Part shown: positions 43,975-53,553 of the stretch, in pieces
Layout of the letters: every line of letters begins with the position of its first letter
How positions within the stretch are numbered: the first letter of the stretch is position 1
NCBI RefSeq assembly: GCF_004404055.1
Contig: NZ_SOHK01000007.1
Span: forward strand, 413,588-477,587
Length of the DNA: 64,000 nucleotides
Source of the DNA: Cryobacterium ruanii
Lineage (GTDB): Bacteria; Actinomycetota; Actinomycetes; Actinomycetales; Microbacteriaceae
Direction of reading: 5' to 3'
The notes under the pieces: generated by a model
Databases searched by the model: none
Told to the model about the DNA's origin: nothing
Seen by the model: only the letters and a program-made list of their open reading frames with translations
Made by a program: the position numbers and the translations under genes

Positions 43975-46038
43975 ATGGATTTTACCGCGACCAATCCGTT
44001 TTTCGCCCGCAGCACTCTGCCGTACCAGCTACCGCCCTTCGCTGTCATTGTCGACGAGCACTACCGGCCCGCCTTTCTTCAGGGCATGACCGAACAGCTC
44101 GCCGAGGTCGACGCCATCACCGCCACAGCGGATGCCCCAACCTTCGACAACACGCTCGTCGCCCTTGAGCGCAGCGGGCAGACGCTCGCCAGAGTCGCAG
44201 AGGTCTTCTTCAACAAGAGCTCCTCCGACTCGGGTGATTTCACCACCGACCTCGAAGAAGAACTCGCGCCCCTGCTCGCCGCCCACGCCGACGCCATCCG
44301 GCTCGATCCCCGTCTCTACGCGCGCATCGAAGCCCTGCACGAGCAACGCTCGAGCCTCGCACTCGACGCGGAATCGCTCTACCTGCTCGACCGGTACTTC
44401 ACCGAGTTCACGCTGGCCGGGGCCGGCCTGAGCGACGACGACAAGCAGGCGCTGCGTGAGTTCAACGCGCGGCTGTCGACGCTAACCACGCGGTTCGAAA
44501 AGAATCTGCTGGCCGATACGAATGAACTCGCGCTCGTCCTTGACGACGTGGCCGAGCTCGACGGCCTGACCGGCGGCGAGATATCCGCTGCGGCCGAGGC
44601 GGCCCGGGAACACGGCTTCGCCGGGAGGTACTTGATCAGTCTCGTCCTTCCCACCTCGCACCCCTACCTCGCGAGCCTGACCAACCGGGGGGTGCGCGAG
44701 CGGTTGCTTGCGGCAAGCAGGGCCCGCGGCATCCGCTCGGATGCGGCCGGCGCGGCCAACGACAACCGGCCGCTCGTAATCGAAATCACGCATCTGCGCG
44801 CCCAGCGGGCACGCCTACTCGGGTTCGACAATCATGCCGCCTTTGTGACCGCCGACGAAACCGCGAAAACGCCCGACGCCGTGTGGGATCTGCTCGGCCG
44901 CCTCGCGCCGGCCGCTGCCCGCAATGCCCGGGTGGAGCAGGCCGATCTGCAGGCCGTGATCGACGCCGAGGGCGGCGGCTTCGAGCTGGCCGCGTGGGAC
45001 TGGGCCTTCTACACCGAGAAGGTACGCCGGGCCAAATATGACGTCGACACCGCCGCCATGCGCCCCTACTTCGAGCTTGAAAGTGTGCTGCAGAACGGAG
45101 TGTTCTTTGCAGCCAACCGGCTGTACGGCCTCACCTTCACTGCCCGGCCCGACCTGGTCGGCTGGCACCCTGAAGCGCGCGTCTTCGAGGTCACCGCCGA
45201 GGACGGCGCTGCCCTCGGGCTGTATATCGGCGACTACTACACCCGTGATTCCAAGCGCGGCGGAGCCTGGATGAACGCCCTCGTCTCACAGTCCGAGCTG
45301 CTCGGCACCGACACAACCGTGGTCTGCAACAACCTCAACGTGTCTAAACCGGCCACCGGCCAGCCGACGCTGCTCACCTACGACGAGGTCACCACCCTGT
45401 TCCACGAGTTCGGTCACGCCCTGCACGGTTTGCTCGCCCGCGCCACCTATCCCAAGTTCTCCGGCACCAACGTGTACCGCGACTTCGTGGAGTTCCCCAG
45501 CCAGGTCAACGAGATGTGGATGCTTTGGCCCGACGTTCTCGCCAATTATGCCCGCCACTACGAGACGGGCGAGGCGATGCCAAAGCCGCTCGTCGACCGC
45601 ATCCAGGCTTCGTCTGCCTTCAATGAGGGCTTCCTGACCAGCGAATACCTCGCCGCCGCGCTCCTCGACCAGGCCTGGCACCGCATCGACGCCGACACGA
45701 CGGTCACCGACGTGGCCCAGTTCGAAGCGGATGCCCTCGCTTCCGTCGACCTCGCCAACACGTCCGTTCCCACCCGCTACGCGAGCACCTACTTCGCGCA
45801 CACGTTTTCGGGCGGATACGACGCCGGCTACTACTCCTACATCTGGAGCGAGGTTCTCGACGCCGACACCGTCGAATGGTTCAAGGAGAACGGCGGCCTG
45901 ACCCGTGCCAACGGCGATTGTTTTCGCGACCGCCTGCTCGGAGTCGGCGGCACCAGGGATCCGCTGGAGGCTTACCGCCAATGGCGAGGCCGCGACGCTG
46001 ATCTGCAGCCACTGCTCGATCGACGCGGCCTCAACTAG
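43975..46038 (+). CDS. M3 family oligopeptidase (Dcp/OpdA type)
   Basis: This 687-residue cytosolic zinc metallopeptidase cleaves short peptides. The zinc motif HEFGH is at 477-481 (TTLFHEFGHALHGLL), with the third ligand expected about 28 residues on in the FVEFPSQVNE segment. The C-terminal FAHTFSGGYDAGYYSYIWSEV is typical of M3. The N-terminal helical half is complete. TAGTGT (43963-43968) ends six bases before the ATG; GGAGG is only one base away and thus badly spaced, so the start may be leaderless. Confidence 0.95.
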   Translation: MDFTATNPFFARSTLPYQLPPFAVIVDEHYRPAFLQGMTEQLAEVDAITATADAPTFDNTLVALERSGQTLARVAEVFFNKSSSDSGDFTTDLEEELAPLLAAHADAIRLDPRLYARIEALHEQRSSLALDAESLYLLDRYFTEFTLAGAGLSDDDKQALREFNARLSTLTTRFEKNLLADTNELALVLDDVAELDGLTGGEISAAAEAAREHGFAGRYLISLVLPTSHPYLASLTNRGVRERLLAASRARGIRSDAAGAANDNRPLVIEITHLRAQRARLLGFDNHAAFVTADETAKTPDAVWDLLGRLAPAAARNARVEQADLQAVIDAEGGGFELAAWDWAFYTEKVRRAKYDVDTAAMRPYFELESVLQNGVFFAANRLYGLTFTARPDLVGWHPEARVFEVTAEDGAALGLYIGDYYTRDSKRGGAWMNALVSQSELLGTDTTVVCNNLNVSKPATGQPTLLTYDEVTTLFHEFGHALHGLLARATYPKFSGTNVYRDFVEFPSQVNEMWMLWPDVLANYARHYETGEAMPKPLVDRIQASSAFNEGFLTSEYLAAALLDQAWHRIDADTTVTDVAQFEADALASVDLANTSVPTRYASTYFAHTFSGGYDAGYYSYIWSEVLDADTVEWFKENGGLTRANGDCFRDRLLGVGGTRDPLEAYRQWRGRDADLQPLLDRRGLN

Positions 46039-46077
46039 ACCTCCCGCCTACTGCGTCGCACTGGAACTGCGCCAACG

Positions 46078-46129
46078 CGCGGGTTCCGCCTGCAGCGCAG
46101 CGGCGCGGGTTCCGCCTGCAGCGCAGCGG
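46078..46129. repeat. 26-bp tandem duplication between genes
   Basis: The 26-base unit beginning CGCGGGTTCCGCCTGC and ending GCAGCGCAGCGG occurs twice head-to-tail without mismatch, 40 bases after the M3 peptidase stop. Its inner CTGCAG is palindromic. It is similar in style to the repeat at 28490-28537. Confidence 0.8.
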
Positions 46130-46216
46130 CGTGACTCCCGCGCACCGTGACGGGCTCGCCCGCACCCTCAGCATTGAGGATGCGCGGACGATGTGCCCGT
46201 CGTAGGATACTAGGTC

Positions 46217-46987
46217 ATGGACATTCCGACGGGTCTCTCACAGGGCACGGTGCGGCGGCGGCTTCTCTGGATCGCCGCAGGCATTCTTGCCGTCATGCTG
46301 CTGGGCGGTCTCGTCTCGCACTACCTGCGCGAGAACATCGCCATCACGACCCCGGGCTGGCCCGGCCTCAGCGCACTGGCGAGCCTGCTCTACGCCGACG
46401 GCGAAGCGAACCTGTGGGCCTGGGCGTCGGGGCTCCTCCTGGCCAGCATCGCGCTGTGCCTGGCCGCCGTCGGTTTCGCTGCTCGAAATGAGGGAGAGAT
46501 CAGTGCACCCTACTTCGTGCTCGCCGTCGTGGCCGTCGAGTTGTCGGCCGATGAGATCGCCCAGTTGCACGAGAAACTCGCGCGCTTTGATCTCGGCAAC
46601 CGCTTCACATTCGCCTGGCTCACCGTCGGCGTGCCCCTGGCGGTTCTGGTCGGCCTGATCGTTCTGTGGATCGCTCGCCGACTTGAACGAAGGCTCCGGC
46701 TCCGCCTCATCTTCGCCGGGGCCATCTATCTGTTCGGCGCCGTCGGTTTCGAGGCCATCGGCGGAATGGTCGTCGGAGGGCGTCTTGACGACCTCTCCCG
46801 GGCTAGTTGGCCATACCATCTGCTGGTCGGTATCGAAGAGGGGCTCGAGGTGACGGGTGCGCTGCTGGCTTTGGCTGCTGTGCTGTCAGCGCTGATCATC
46901 GAGCGCACGGCGGCTGGAGTACTCGTGCGAACGAGGTTCGGTCGGGCGGGCAACGACGCCACCAACCGTGCGATTGCGGCGCCGTGA
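46217..46987 (+). CDS. Polytopic membrane protein with buried acidic/His residues, unknown
   Basis: The product has 256 residues with about six or seven helices. Charged groups lie in or beside hydrophobic segments: SADEIAQLHEKL, GFEAIGGMVV and GIEEGLEVTG. That pattern could form a metal or heme site, but I know no family for it. A -10-like TAGGAT ends eight bases upstream and there is no ribosome site. The Arg-rich stretch RRLERRLRLR separates the two halves of the protein. Confidence 0.75.
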   Translation: MDIPTGLSQGTVRRRLLWIAAGILAVMLLGGLVSHYLRENIAITTPGWPGLSALASLLYADGEANLWAWASGLLLASIALCLAAVGFAARNEGEISAPYFVLAVVAVELSADEIAQLHEKLARFDLGNRFTFAWLTVGVPLAVLVGLIVLWIARRLERRLRLRLIFAGAIYLFGAVGFEAIGGMVVGGRLDDLSRASWPYHLLVGIEEGLEVTGALLALAAVLSALIIERTAAGVLVRTRFGRAGNDATNRAIAAP

Positions 46988-46989
46988 GC

Positions 46990-47423
46990 ACAGCTCAACC
47001 CAGTCGTGACGGAGCCTGCGCCAACCCAGCCAGAGCATAAACACTCCCCCGACGACCAGGCCCCAGAACGCGGACCCGCACCCCACGATGATAATGCCGG
47101 AGGCCGTGACCAGAATGCCACGGCAGTGCAGTGCACACTACGGCGACGAGAAGGCACAGCGGCAGCAGTCCCGGATGAGACTAGCGCTTCTGACGCGCCA
47201 ACGGCCCGCAGCCCGGCGATGACCAGCACGAACGAACTCGCGAACCCCGTGATCGCAGCGATGATGCCGGTAGAAAATGGTGTACGACACCCGGGGCTGC
47301 CCTGTGCCGCTCGTCACTCCTGGTCGCACCCCCGCGAATCTGACCTGACACCTGCTCTGGCGTGACAGCGCAGGAAATCACGTCAAACGGATCCGACTGC
47401 CACGCACCCGGTGGAATGCGCAC
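46990..47423 (-). pseudogene. Degraded BenE-like transporter N-terminus
   Basis: No intact frame exists, but translating two frames in turn on the minus strand gives a continuous transporter-like start. One frame holds the phrase SYTIF, another GIIAAITGFASSFV and FVLVIAGLRAVGAS, and a third CLLVAVVCTALPW, resembling the first two helices of BenE/YdcO-type benzoate symporters. Further on VGCGSAFWGLVVGG continues in yet another frame. At least two frameshifts and loss of the remaining two thirds of the gene are implied. The assignment to BenE is by eye. Confidence 0.5.
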
Positions 47424-47442
47424 GCGCGAGGGTGTGCACGAC

Positions 47443-48720
47443 TCAGGCTGACTTCACCTGTCGGGACTTCTGGAGCACCATCTCGGCCGGCGCATTGTTC
47501 AGTACGGTCTCCCGGGTGATGATGACGCGCTCCACGTCAGTGCTCGAAGGAACCTCGAACATGACCGGGCCAAGAACTTCTTCGAGGATGGCTCGCAGCC
47601 CGCGGGCTCCGGTCTTGCGCAGCACGGCGAGGTCGGCGATCGCTTCGAGCGCCGGCTGCTCGAACTCAAGTTCTACGCCGTCGAGCTCGAACATGCGCTG
47701 GTACTGACGCACCAGTGCATTCTTGGGAACGGTCAGAATCTGCATGAGGGCTACCTGATCGAGCTGGGTGACCGTCGTGACCACGGGAAGACGACCGATG
47801 AACTCGGGTATCAACCCGAATTTGTGCAGGTCTTCGGGCAGAACCTCGCTGAACAGGTTGATGTCATCGCCCTTGATATGCAGGGGTGCCCCGAAGCCGA
47901 TGCCCTTCTTGCCGGCGCGGGACGAGATGATGTCTTCGAGCCCGGCGAAGGCGCCGGCCACGATGAACAGCACGTTCGTGGTGTCGATCTGAATGAATTC
48001 CTGGTGCGGATGCTTGCGCCCGCCCTGCGGCGGTACCGATGCGATGGTGCCCTCGAGAATTTTCAACAGCGCTTGCTGCACGCCCTCGCCGGAGACATCG
48101 CGGGTGATTGACGGGTTCTCGGCCTTGCGGGCGATCTTGTCGATCTCGTCGATGTAGATGATGCCGGTCTCGGCCCGCTTCACGTCGTAGTCTGCAGCCT
48201 GAATAAGCTTGAGTAGAATGTTTTCGACGTCTTCGCCGACGTAACCCGCTTCGGTGAGGGCCGTCGCATCCGCTACGGCGAAGGGAACGTTGAGACGCTT
48301 CGCGAGCGTTTGGGCCAGATAGGTCTTGCCGCAGCCGGTGGGGCCGATGAGCAGAATGTTGGACTTGGCGATCTCGACATCGTCGTGGATGGCCTCGGCT
48401 GCGGTGAGGGTGGCCCGCGACCGCACACGCTTGTAGTGGTTGTACACCGCTACGGCCAGGGCACGCTTGGCGGGTTCCTGGCCAATGACGTATTCTTCGA
48501 GGAAGCCGAAGATTTCTTTGGGCTTGGGGAGGTCGAATTCACCGGCGGTGGCTTCAGAGCCGGCTTCCGCCAAGCGCTCTTCGATGATTTCGTTGCACAG
48601 CTCTACGCATTCGTCGCAGATATACACGCCGGGGCCGGCGATGAGCTGTTGTACCTGCTTTTGGCTCTTTCCGCAGAAGGAACACTTGAGCAGGTCGGCA
48701 CTTTCACCGATTCGGGCCAT
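47443..48720 (-). CDS. clpX: ATP-dependent Clp protease ATPase ClpX
   Basis: This 425-residue AAA+ unfoldase has the N-terminal zinc-binding domain (CSFCGK and CDEC), Walker [15 protein letters not shown], Walker [11 protein letters not shown] and the IGF loop region [10 protein letters not shown] used to dock ClpP. GGAGG lies before the ATG chosen. It feeds tagged substrates to the ClpP1P2 barrel encoded upstream. A strong stem-loop separates it from clpP2, so it may have its own promoter. Confidence 0.98.
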   Translation of the reverse strand: MARIGESADLLKCSFCGKSQKQVQQLIAGPGVYICDECVELCNEIIEERLAEAGSEATAGEFDLPKPKEIFGFLEEYVIGQEPAKRALAVAVYNHYKRVRSRATLTAAEAIHDDVEIAKSNILLIGPTGCGKTYLAQTLAKRLNVPFAVADATALTEAGYVGEDVENILLKLIQAADYDVKRAETGIIYIDEIDKIARKAENPSITRDVSGEGVQQALLKILEGTIASVPPQGGRKHPHQEFIQIDTTNVLFIVAGAFAGLEDIISSRAGKKGIGFGAPLHIKGDDINLFSEVLPEDLHKFGLIPEFIGRLPVVTTVTQLDQVALMQILTVPKNALVRQYQRMFELDGVELEFEQPALEAIADLAVLRKTGARGLRAILEEVLGPVMFEVPSSTDVERVIITRETVLNNAPAEMVLQKSRQVKSA

Positions 48721-48802
48721 GTCAGCCTCCTCCATTGGTCTCGCTGCAATTGAGCCTAGCCTGTGCGTGTGACAGTTACGTGCAGCGCGCCATAAACCGA
48801 AA

Positions 48803-48830
48803 CGGCGCGCCGCCCACAGGCGACGCGCCG
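48803..48830 (-). terminator. Stem-loop between clpP2 and clpX
   Basis: CGGCGCG (48803-48809) pairs with CGCGCCG (48824-48830) and an inner CGCC/GGCG extends the stem after one mismatch, loop CACA. The minus strand continues TTTCGGTTTATG. It would stop or attenuate transcription leaving clpP2. Confidence 0.6.
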
Positions 48831-48853
48831 GTGCGACCGGTTCAGGTCACAAG

Positions 48854-49537
48854 CTATTTGACCAGCATCGGAAGGTTCTTGCGGCTGGTCAGAACCTGGT
48901 CGATGAGGCCGTATTCGAGGGCATCGGCGGCGCTCATTATCTTGTCGCGGTCGATGTCCTTGTTGACCTGCTCGACGCTGCGGTTGGAGTGGTGCGCGAG
49001 GGTCTCTTCGAGCCAGACCCGCATACGCAGAATCTCGGCAGCCTGAATCTCGATGTCCGAAGCCTGGCCGCCGCCCTGGCCGCCAACCGAAGGCTGGTGA
49101 ATCAGGATGCGCGCGTTCGGCAGAGCAAGACGCTTGCCCGCGGTGCCACCGGCCAGCAGCACGGCAGCAGCGGATGCCGCCTGCCCGAGGCAAACCGTCA
49201 TCACGTGCGGGCGGATGTACTGCATGGTGTCGTAGATCGCCGTCATGGCGGTGAACGATCCGCCGGGCGAGTTGATATACATCGTGATATCGCGGTCGGG
49301 ATCCTGGCTTTCGAGCACGAGAAGCTGGGCCATCACGTCATCGGCCGAGGCGTCGTCGACCTGCACGCCGAGAAAAATGATGCGGTCTTCGAACAGCTTG
49401 GCGTAAGGGTCCTGGCGCTTGTAGCCGTATGCGGTGCGCTCTTCGAAGGTGGGGAGGATGTAGCGAGATTCAGGCGAGTTCGTGGTCGAGCCGCCCATCG
49501 AGCTGTAGGCCGTTCCACCGAATGTGGGGATAGTCAT
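48854..49537 (-). CDS. clpP2: ClpP protease subunit 2
   Basis: This 227-residue serine peptidase has catalytic Ser122 (LGQAASAAA) and His147 (ILIHQPS), with the Asp in the C-terminal third. In actinobacteria ClpP1 and ClpP2 form a mixed tetradecamer that is active only together. The glycine-rich [10 protein letters not shown] after the histidine is typical of ClpP2. It starts 27 bases after the clpP1 stop. Confidence 0.97.
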   Translation of the reverse strand: MTIPTFGGTAYSSMGGSTTNSPESRYILPTFEERTAYGYKRQDPYAKLFEDRIIFLGVQVDDASADDVMAQLLVLESQDPDRDITMYINSPGGSFTAMTAIYDTMQYIRPHVMTVCLGQAASAAAVLLAGGTAGKRLALPNARILIHQPSVGGQGGGQASDIEIQAAEILRMRVWLEETLAHHSNRSVEQVNKDIDRDKIMSAADALEYGLIDQVLTSRKNLPMLVK

Positions 49538-49564
49538 GTTTTCTTCCTGTTCAGTTTCGGCGGG

Positions 49565-50167
49565 CTACTTGGTGACGTCGGCGTCGGGATCGGTACCGCC
49601 GCCGCCGATGACATCCGAAGCGGATGCGCGAAGGTGGTCGACGAAGCCGTATTCGAGGGCTTCCTGCGCGCTGAACCAGTTGTCACGATCACCGTCGGCG
49701 TTGATCTGCTCCGGGGTCTTGCCGGTCTGCGCGGCCGTGATCTCGGAGAGACGCTGCTTCATATCGAGGATGAGTCGGGCCTGGGTCTGGATGTCAGCGG
49801 ACGTGCCACCGAACCCGCCCGACGGCTGGTGCAGGAGCACGCGCGCGTTAGGGGTGATGTACCGCTTGCCCTTGGTGCCCGAGGTGAGCAGGAACTGGCC
49901 CATCGAGGCCGCCATGCCGATGCCGACGGTGACGATGTCGTTGGGTACGAACTGCATCGTGTCGTAGATCGCCATGCCGGCGGTGATCGATCCGCCGGGA
50001 GAGTTGATATAGAGGTAGATGTCGCGTTTGGAGTCTTCCGCTGCCAGCAAGAGGATCTTCGCGCAGATCTCGTTCGCGTTTTCGTCACGGACCTCTGAGC
50101 CGAGCCAGATGATTCGGTCCTTCAGCAGTCGGTCAAATACACCGTTGGTGGGTGTCGGGTCCGCCAT
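49565..50167 (-). CDS. clpP1: ClpP protease subunit 1
   Basis: This 200-residue subunit has Ser88 ([10 protein letters not shown]) and His113 ([11 protein letters not shown]); the N-terminus and handle helix are complete. It is transcribed downstream of tig, from which a strong terminator separates it, and is coupled to clpP2. Confidence 0.97.
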   Translation of the reverse strand: MADPTPTNGVFDRLLKDRIIWLGSEVRDENANEICAKILLLAAEDSKRDIYLYINSPGGSITAGMAIYDTMQFVPNDIVTVGIGMAASMGQFLLTSGTKGKRYITPNARVLLHQPSGGFGGTSADIQTQARLILDMKQRLSEITAAQTGKTPEQINADGDRDNWFSAQEALEYGFVDHLRASASDVIGGGGTDPDADVTK

Positions 50168-50287
50168 GTCGTGCTCCGTTTCAGTTGTCGCTTCTCAATG
50201 AATCTATCGGAGCGCGTGAGCGAAAACGGCTCTGTTCGCCCTCGGCAGATTACCGGGCTCCACACACATCCTCTGCAGCATGCCAAA

Positions 50288-50313
50288 GGCCGGCTGGAAG
50301 GATCCAGCCGGCC
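50288..50313 (-). terminator. Intrinsic terminator after tig
   Basis: A perfect 11-bp stem (GGCCGGCTGGA 50288-50298 with its complement 50303-50313) has a four-base loop, and TTT follows on the minus strand. It begins 18 bases after the tig stop. Confidence 0.75.
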
Positions 50314-50331
50314 CGTACACGCACAGAGGCG

Positions 50332-51738
50332 CTACTTCTTGGCAGCAGCCTTCTTCTTCTTCTTGGGCTTGTCGTCGGCGTCAACCTCGGCGGCCGGATC
50401 GGCCGGGACGTCGCTGGGGGCGGTATCCGCTTCGGCAGCGATGTCAGCGTCGACGTCAGCGTCGACCGGGCCGGTGAACTCGCTTAGGTCGACCGACTTG
50501 CCGTTGGAGTCAACGACCTCAGCCTTGCCCAGGGCAATGGCAAGGGCCTTGTTGCGGGCAACTTCGGCGACCATCGAGGGAATCTGGCCGTTGGAGTTGA
50601 GCGTCTGCACGAACTCGCTCGGGTCCATTCCGTACTGGCTGGCACCCTGGATGAGGTACTGGGTGAGCTCATCTTGGCTGACCTTCACCCGCTCGGCTTC
50701 GGCGATCGTATCGAGCAGAATCTGCTGACGGAACGTCTTCTCGCTGGCTTCGGTGACCTCGGCGCGGTGCGTATCGTCTTCGAGGCGGCTTTCGCCTTCG
50801 AGGTGACGGTTGACCTCGTCGAGAATGATCGCGGCGGGAATCGGAACCTCGACCGAGCCGAGGAGCGTCTCGATGAGGCGCTCGCGGGCCTGGCTGCCCT
50901 GGCCGAAGGCCTTGGACTTCTCCACCTGAACCTTGAGGCTCTCGGTCAGCTCGGCGATGGTGTCGAACTCGCTCGAGATCTGGGCGAAGTCGTCGTCGGC
51001 GGCGGGAAGCTCGCGCTCCTTGACAGCGATGACCGTGATCGTGATCTCGGCCGTCTCACCCTCGTGGTCGCCACCCATGAGGTTGGAGTTGAAGGTGGTG
51101 GTCTCGCCGGCGCTGAGTGAATCGAGCGCCTCGTCGATGCCCTCGATGAGGTCGCCGGAGCCCACCTCATAGGAGATTCCACTCGCGGTGTCGACCTCTT
51201 CGCCGGCGATCGCGGCGTTCAGGTCGATCTGGGCGAAGTCGCCGGTCTTGGCCGGGCGATCGACGGTGATGAGCGTGCCGAAACGGCTGCGCAGCTTGTC
51301 GAGTTCTTCAGCGACTTCTTCGTCGGACACCTCGACGGCGTCGACGGTGAGCTTGACGCCGGCATAGTCGGGCAGGTCGATCTCGGGGCGCACGTCAACC
51401 TCGATAGCGAGGAGGAGGTCACCGGAGAAGTCGGTGTTGCTCGGCCATTCCACGATGTCAGCCTCGGGGCGACCCAGCGGGCGCAGCTTGTTCTCTTCGA
51501 CGGCCGCACGGTAGAACCCGTCGAGACCCTCGTTGACGGCGTGTTCCAGAACGGCAGCCTTGCCGACGCGCTGGTCAATGATCGCCGGCGGGATCTTTCC
51601 CTTACGGAAACCGGGGATGTTGATGTCTTCGGCAATGTGGCCGTAGGCGTGGGTGATGGCTGGCTTCAGCTCGTCGGGGCTCACCGTGATGGTGAGCTTG
51701 GCGCGCGTGGGGCTCAGTTTTTCGACCGTGGACTTCAC
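50332..51738 (-). CDS. tig: Trigger factor
   Basis: This 468-residue ribosome-bound chaperone and prolyl isomerase has the ribosome-docking signature GFRKGKIP in the N-terminal domain, a FKBP-like PPIase domain in the middle ([12 protein letters not shown]) and the C-terminal helical arms. About 50 extra residues form an acidic tail ending in a lysine run ([12 protein letters not shown]). The GTG start is set by GGAG upstream. It is the first gene of the tig-clpP1-clpP2-clpX block. Confidence 0.96.
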   Translation of the reverse strand: MKSTVEKLSPTRAKLTITVSPDELKPAITHAYGHIAEDINIPGFRKGKIPPAIIDQRVGKAAVLEHAVNEGLDGFYRAAVEENKLRPLGRPEADIVEWPSNTDFSGDLLLAIEVDVRPEIDLPDYAGVKLTVDAVEVSDEEVAEELDKLRSRFGTLITVDRPAKTGDFAQIDLNAAIAGEEVDTASGISYEVGSGDLIEGIDEALDSLSAGETTTFNSNLMGGDHEGETAEITITVIAVKERELPAADDDFAQISSEFDTIAELTESLKVQVEKSKAFGQGSQARERLIETLLGSVEVPIPAAIILDEVNRHLEGESRLEDDTHRAEVTEASEKTFRQQILLDTIAEAERVKVSQDELTQYLIQGASQYGMDPSEFVQTLNSNGQIPSMVAEVARNKALAIALGKAEVVDSNGKSVDLSEFTGPVDADVDADIAAEADTAPSDVPADPAAEVDADDKPKKKKKAAAKK

Positions 51739-51781
51739 TCGGGACTCTCCTGTGTATTGAAACGGTGTGCTGCGGGTAATG

Positions 51782-51855
51782 TCGGGGCGACAGGAATTGA
51801 ACCTGCGACTTCTCGCCCCCAAAACGAGCGCTCTACCAAGCTGAGCTACGCCCCG
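51782..51855 (-). tRNA. tRNA-Pro (TGG)
   Basis: The 74-base cloverleaf has a 7-bp acceptor stem CGGGGCG/CGCCCCG, D-arm GCTC/GAGC, anticodon loop TTTGGGG (anticodon TGG), and T-loop TTCAATT. The discriminator is A; CCA is not encoded. It lies 43 bases ahead of the tig start on the same strand. Confidence 0.96.
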
Positions 51856-52008
51856 GATCTACTTCGACCCGTTGGTACTACTTTGTTGGGGAACCAATCC
51901 GGTGGCGCAGGCGAGAGCTCACGTCAGGCGGATTGACCTCCGCCAGTCTAATGCACGGCTTTCGAACGGATGCGCCCGCCCTGGCAAACGCCCCCCGGTT
52001 TGCTGTAC

Positions 52009-52014
52009 TAAGAT
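52009..52014 (+). promoter_or_regulatory. Probable -10 box of tRNA-Gly
   Basis: TAAGAT lies 26 bases before the tRNA 5' end, which would give a short leader of about 19 bases. No -35 with normal spacing was recognised. Confidence 0.45.
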
Positions 52015-52039
52015 GTTTGAGTGCCCGAATGTTGGGCCT

Positions 52040-52110
52040 GGGGACGTAGCTCAATGGTAGAGCCTGAGTTTTCCAAACTTATGACGCGGGTTCGATTCCC
52101 GTCGTCCCCT
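52040..52110 (+). tRNA. tRNA-Gly (TCC)
   Basis: The 71-base cloverleaf has acceptor stem GGGGACG/CGTCCCC, D-arm GCTC/GAGC, anticodon loop TTTCCAA (anticodon TCC) with one G-T pair in the anticodon stem, and T-loop TTCGATT. The discriminator is T and no CCA is encoded. A secreted-protein operon follows immediately. Confidence 0.96.
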
Positions 52111-52119
52111 CCCTTGCCA

Positions 52120-52136
52120 GGCCGGTTCGTCCGGCC
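52120..52136 (+). terminator. Stem-loop after tRNA-Gly
   Basis: GGCCGG pairs with CCGGCC around TTCGT, ten bases after the tRNA. There is no T-run. A second small hairpin, GGGGG/CCCCC around TTTAGA, lies at 52176-52191. Either could end the tRNA transcript before the exported-protein operon. Confidence 0.5.
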
Positions 52137-52282
52137 ACGATCACTGCGCTCCACCGCGCTGTCTTCCCCTGCCTTGGGGGTTTAGACCCCCTGTTGCTGG
52201 CGTGCGCCACCTGTCAGTGTCCTCGTTAAGGGGGACCGACCAATTCGGTTTTGCGTGTCTCCCGCTACGAGAGGCGCAACCC

Positions 52283-52876
52283 GTGATAAAGCACCTTAGT
52301 TTTCTGCCTGCCAGGTCACCCGTGCGGGTGCGAGCCGTTCTTGCGGCCGGCGCCGCGCTGGGGCTGAGCACCGTGATGACATTCGCGTTGTTCACCGATG
52401 ACGGCCACGTGGAATCGACGTTCAGCACCGGTACGGTCAATCTGACTTTCGACAGCAACCAGCAGGGAGCGCTGGCGGCGCCGTACGCGCTGACCAGTCT
52501 CGCCATCGCGAACGGCAAGATCGGCTCGACCACCATCTCGCCGCTGACGGTCCATAACGCGGGCTCCCTGGCGTTCAACTATTCGACGACCACCACCTCG
52601 ACCGGCAGCGCCGCACTGTCATCCGCCCTACTGGTGAGCATCGTCTCGCTCGGCTCCTCGGGCACCTGCGATGCGACGACCTCGTTCACCGGCTCCCTCT
52701 CTACCGGTTCCGGCCTGAACGCCGCGAGCATCCCCGCTCGCTCGCTCGCGGCCGGAGCGTCAGAGGTGCTCTGCTTCAAAGTGACTCTGCCGACCACCGG
52801 CAGCGACGCCACGGACAACGCGCTGCAGGCAGCGACGACCACGGCGAAGTTCGCGTTCGCCGCCGTCCAGTCGTAG
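52283..52876 (+). CDS. Exported protein with SipW-type signal peptide, first
   Basis: The product has 197 residues. A basic n-region (RSPVRVR) is followed by a hydrophobic stretch and ALFTD (35-39), the signature of signal peptides cleaved by SipW-type peptidases. The mature part is rich in Thr, Ser, Gly and Ala and begins with FSTGTVNLTF, as in TasA/camelysin-like fibre proteins. Two cysteines (SGTCDAT, EVLCFKV) may form a disulfide. GTG at 52283 has GAGAGG seven bases upstream. Its two downstream neighbours are a homologous protein and the peptidase. Confidence 0.82.
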   Translation: MIKHLSFLPARSPVRVRAVLAAGAALGLSTVMTFALFTDDGHVESTFSTGTVNLTFDSNQQGALAAPYALTSLAIANGKIGSTTISPLTVHNAGSLAFNYSTTTTSTGSAALSSALLVSIVSLGSSGTCDATTSFTGSLSTGSGLNAASIPARSLAAGASEVLCFKVTLPTTGSDATDNALQAATTTAKFAFAAVQS

Positions 52877-52910
52877 TCATCTCGTGACCCGCCACGCTTC
52901 AGGAGTCGCC

Positions 52911-53549
52911 GTGCCCCGCGTGAATTACCCCACCGCGCGGCACCCGGCGGCCCTGGTGCGTGTGTGGGTGCGGCTTATCCTGGCTTTCGGCGCTCTCGTC
53001 GGCATCGGCGCGTACGGCACGAGCGCGTCGTTCACCGATGCGTCCTACGTCGCGGCGTCCTTCGCAACGGGCACCATCGACCTGACCGTCGCCGGCTCGT
53101 CCGGTGTTTTTGCGCAGGGCCGTCCCGCCGAGCTCGGCCTCACCCAGCTGACCGCAGTGGGGATGTATCCCGGCGGTCCGGCAGGCATCGCCGAACTGAG
53201 GCTGCACAACAACGGCCAGATCGCCATGAACCTGTCCACGATCGTATTCACGACGACCAATTCCGGCGGTGTCGCCAACGATGCCGGCACGACCGCGCTC
53301 GGCCAGATAGCTCGACTGAAAGTCGTACAGTATTCCGGCGCGCAGGTGTGCGATGACGCACTCGTGGCCGGGGACGGCACGCTTCCCCTGAGCGCCACCA
53401 TCTCAACGGGTCTTCCCACCCTTGCCGCCGGTACCACGGTGACGTATTGCCTGAAGGTAAACATTCCCGGCACGGTCACCGATGCCCCCCGCGCAGCACT
53501 CAACGTCGACATGCGGCTCCACGTTCTCGTGACGTCAGTACAGGTTTGA
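52911..53549 (+). CDS. Exported protein with SipW-type signal peptide, second
   Basis: The product has 212 residues, homologous in plan to the preceding protein: a hydrophobic stretch, ASFTD (39-43), FATGTIDLTV, a beta-rich body and two cysteines in matching places (GAQVCDD, VTYCLKV). The GTG at 52911 has AGGAG five bases upstream and is better supported than a GTG nine codons earlier. Both proteins probably reach the cell surface and may assemble together. The peptidase gene begins four bases after the stop. Confidence 0.83.
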   Translation: MPRVNYPTARHPAALVRVWVRLILAFGALVGIGAYGTSASFTDASYVAASFATGTIDLTVAGSSGVFAQGRPAELGLTQLTAVGMYPGGPAGIAELRLHNNGQIAMNLSTIVFTTTNSGGVANDAGTTALGQIARLKVVQYSGAQVCDDALVAGDGTLPLSATISTGLPTLAAGTTVTYCLKVNIPGTVTDAPRAALNVDMRLHVLVTSVQV

Positions 53550-53553
53550 GGCC

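Noticed and set aside
52111-52282. Search for an attachment-site copy of the tRNA-Gly 3' end
   Set aside because: No repeat of the tRNA T-arm/acceptor sequence was found by eye here or at 54600-54650, and no integrase is present, so no mobile element is called.
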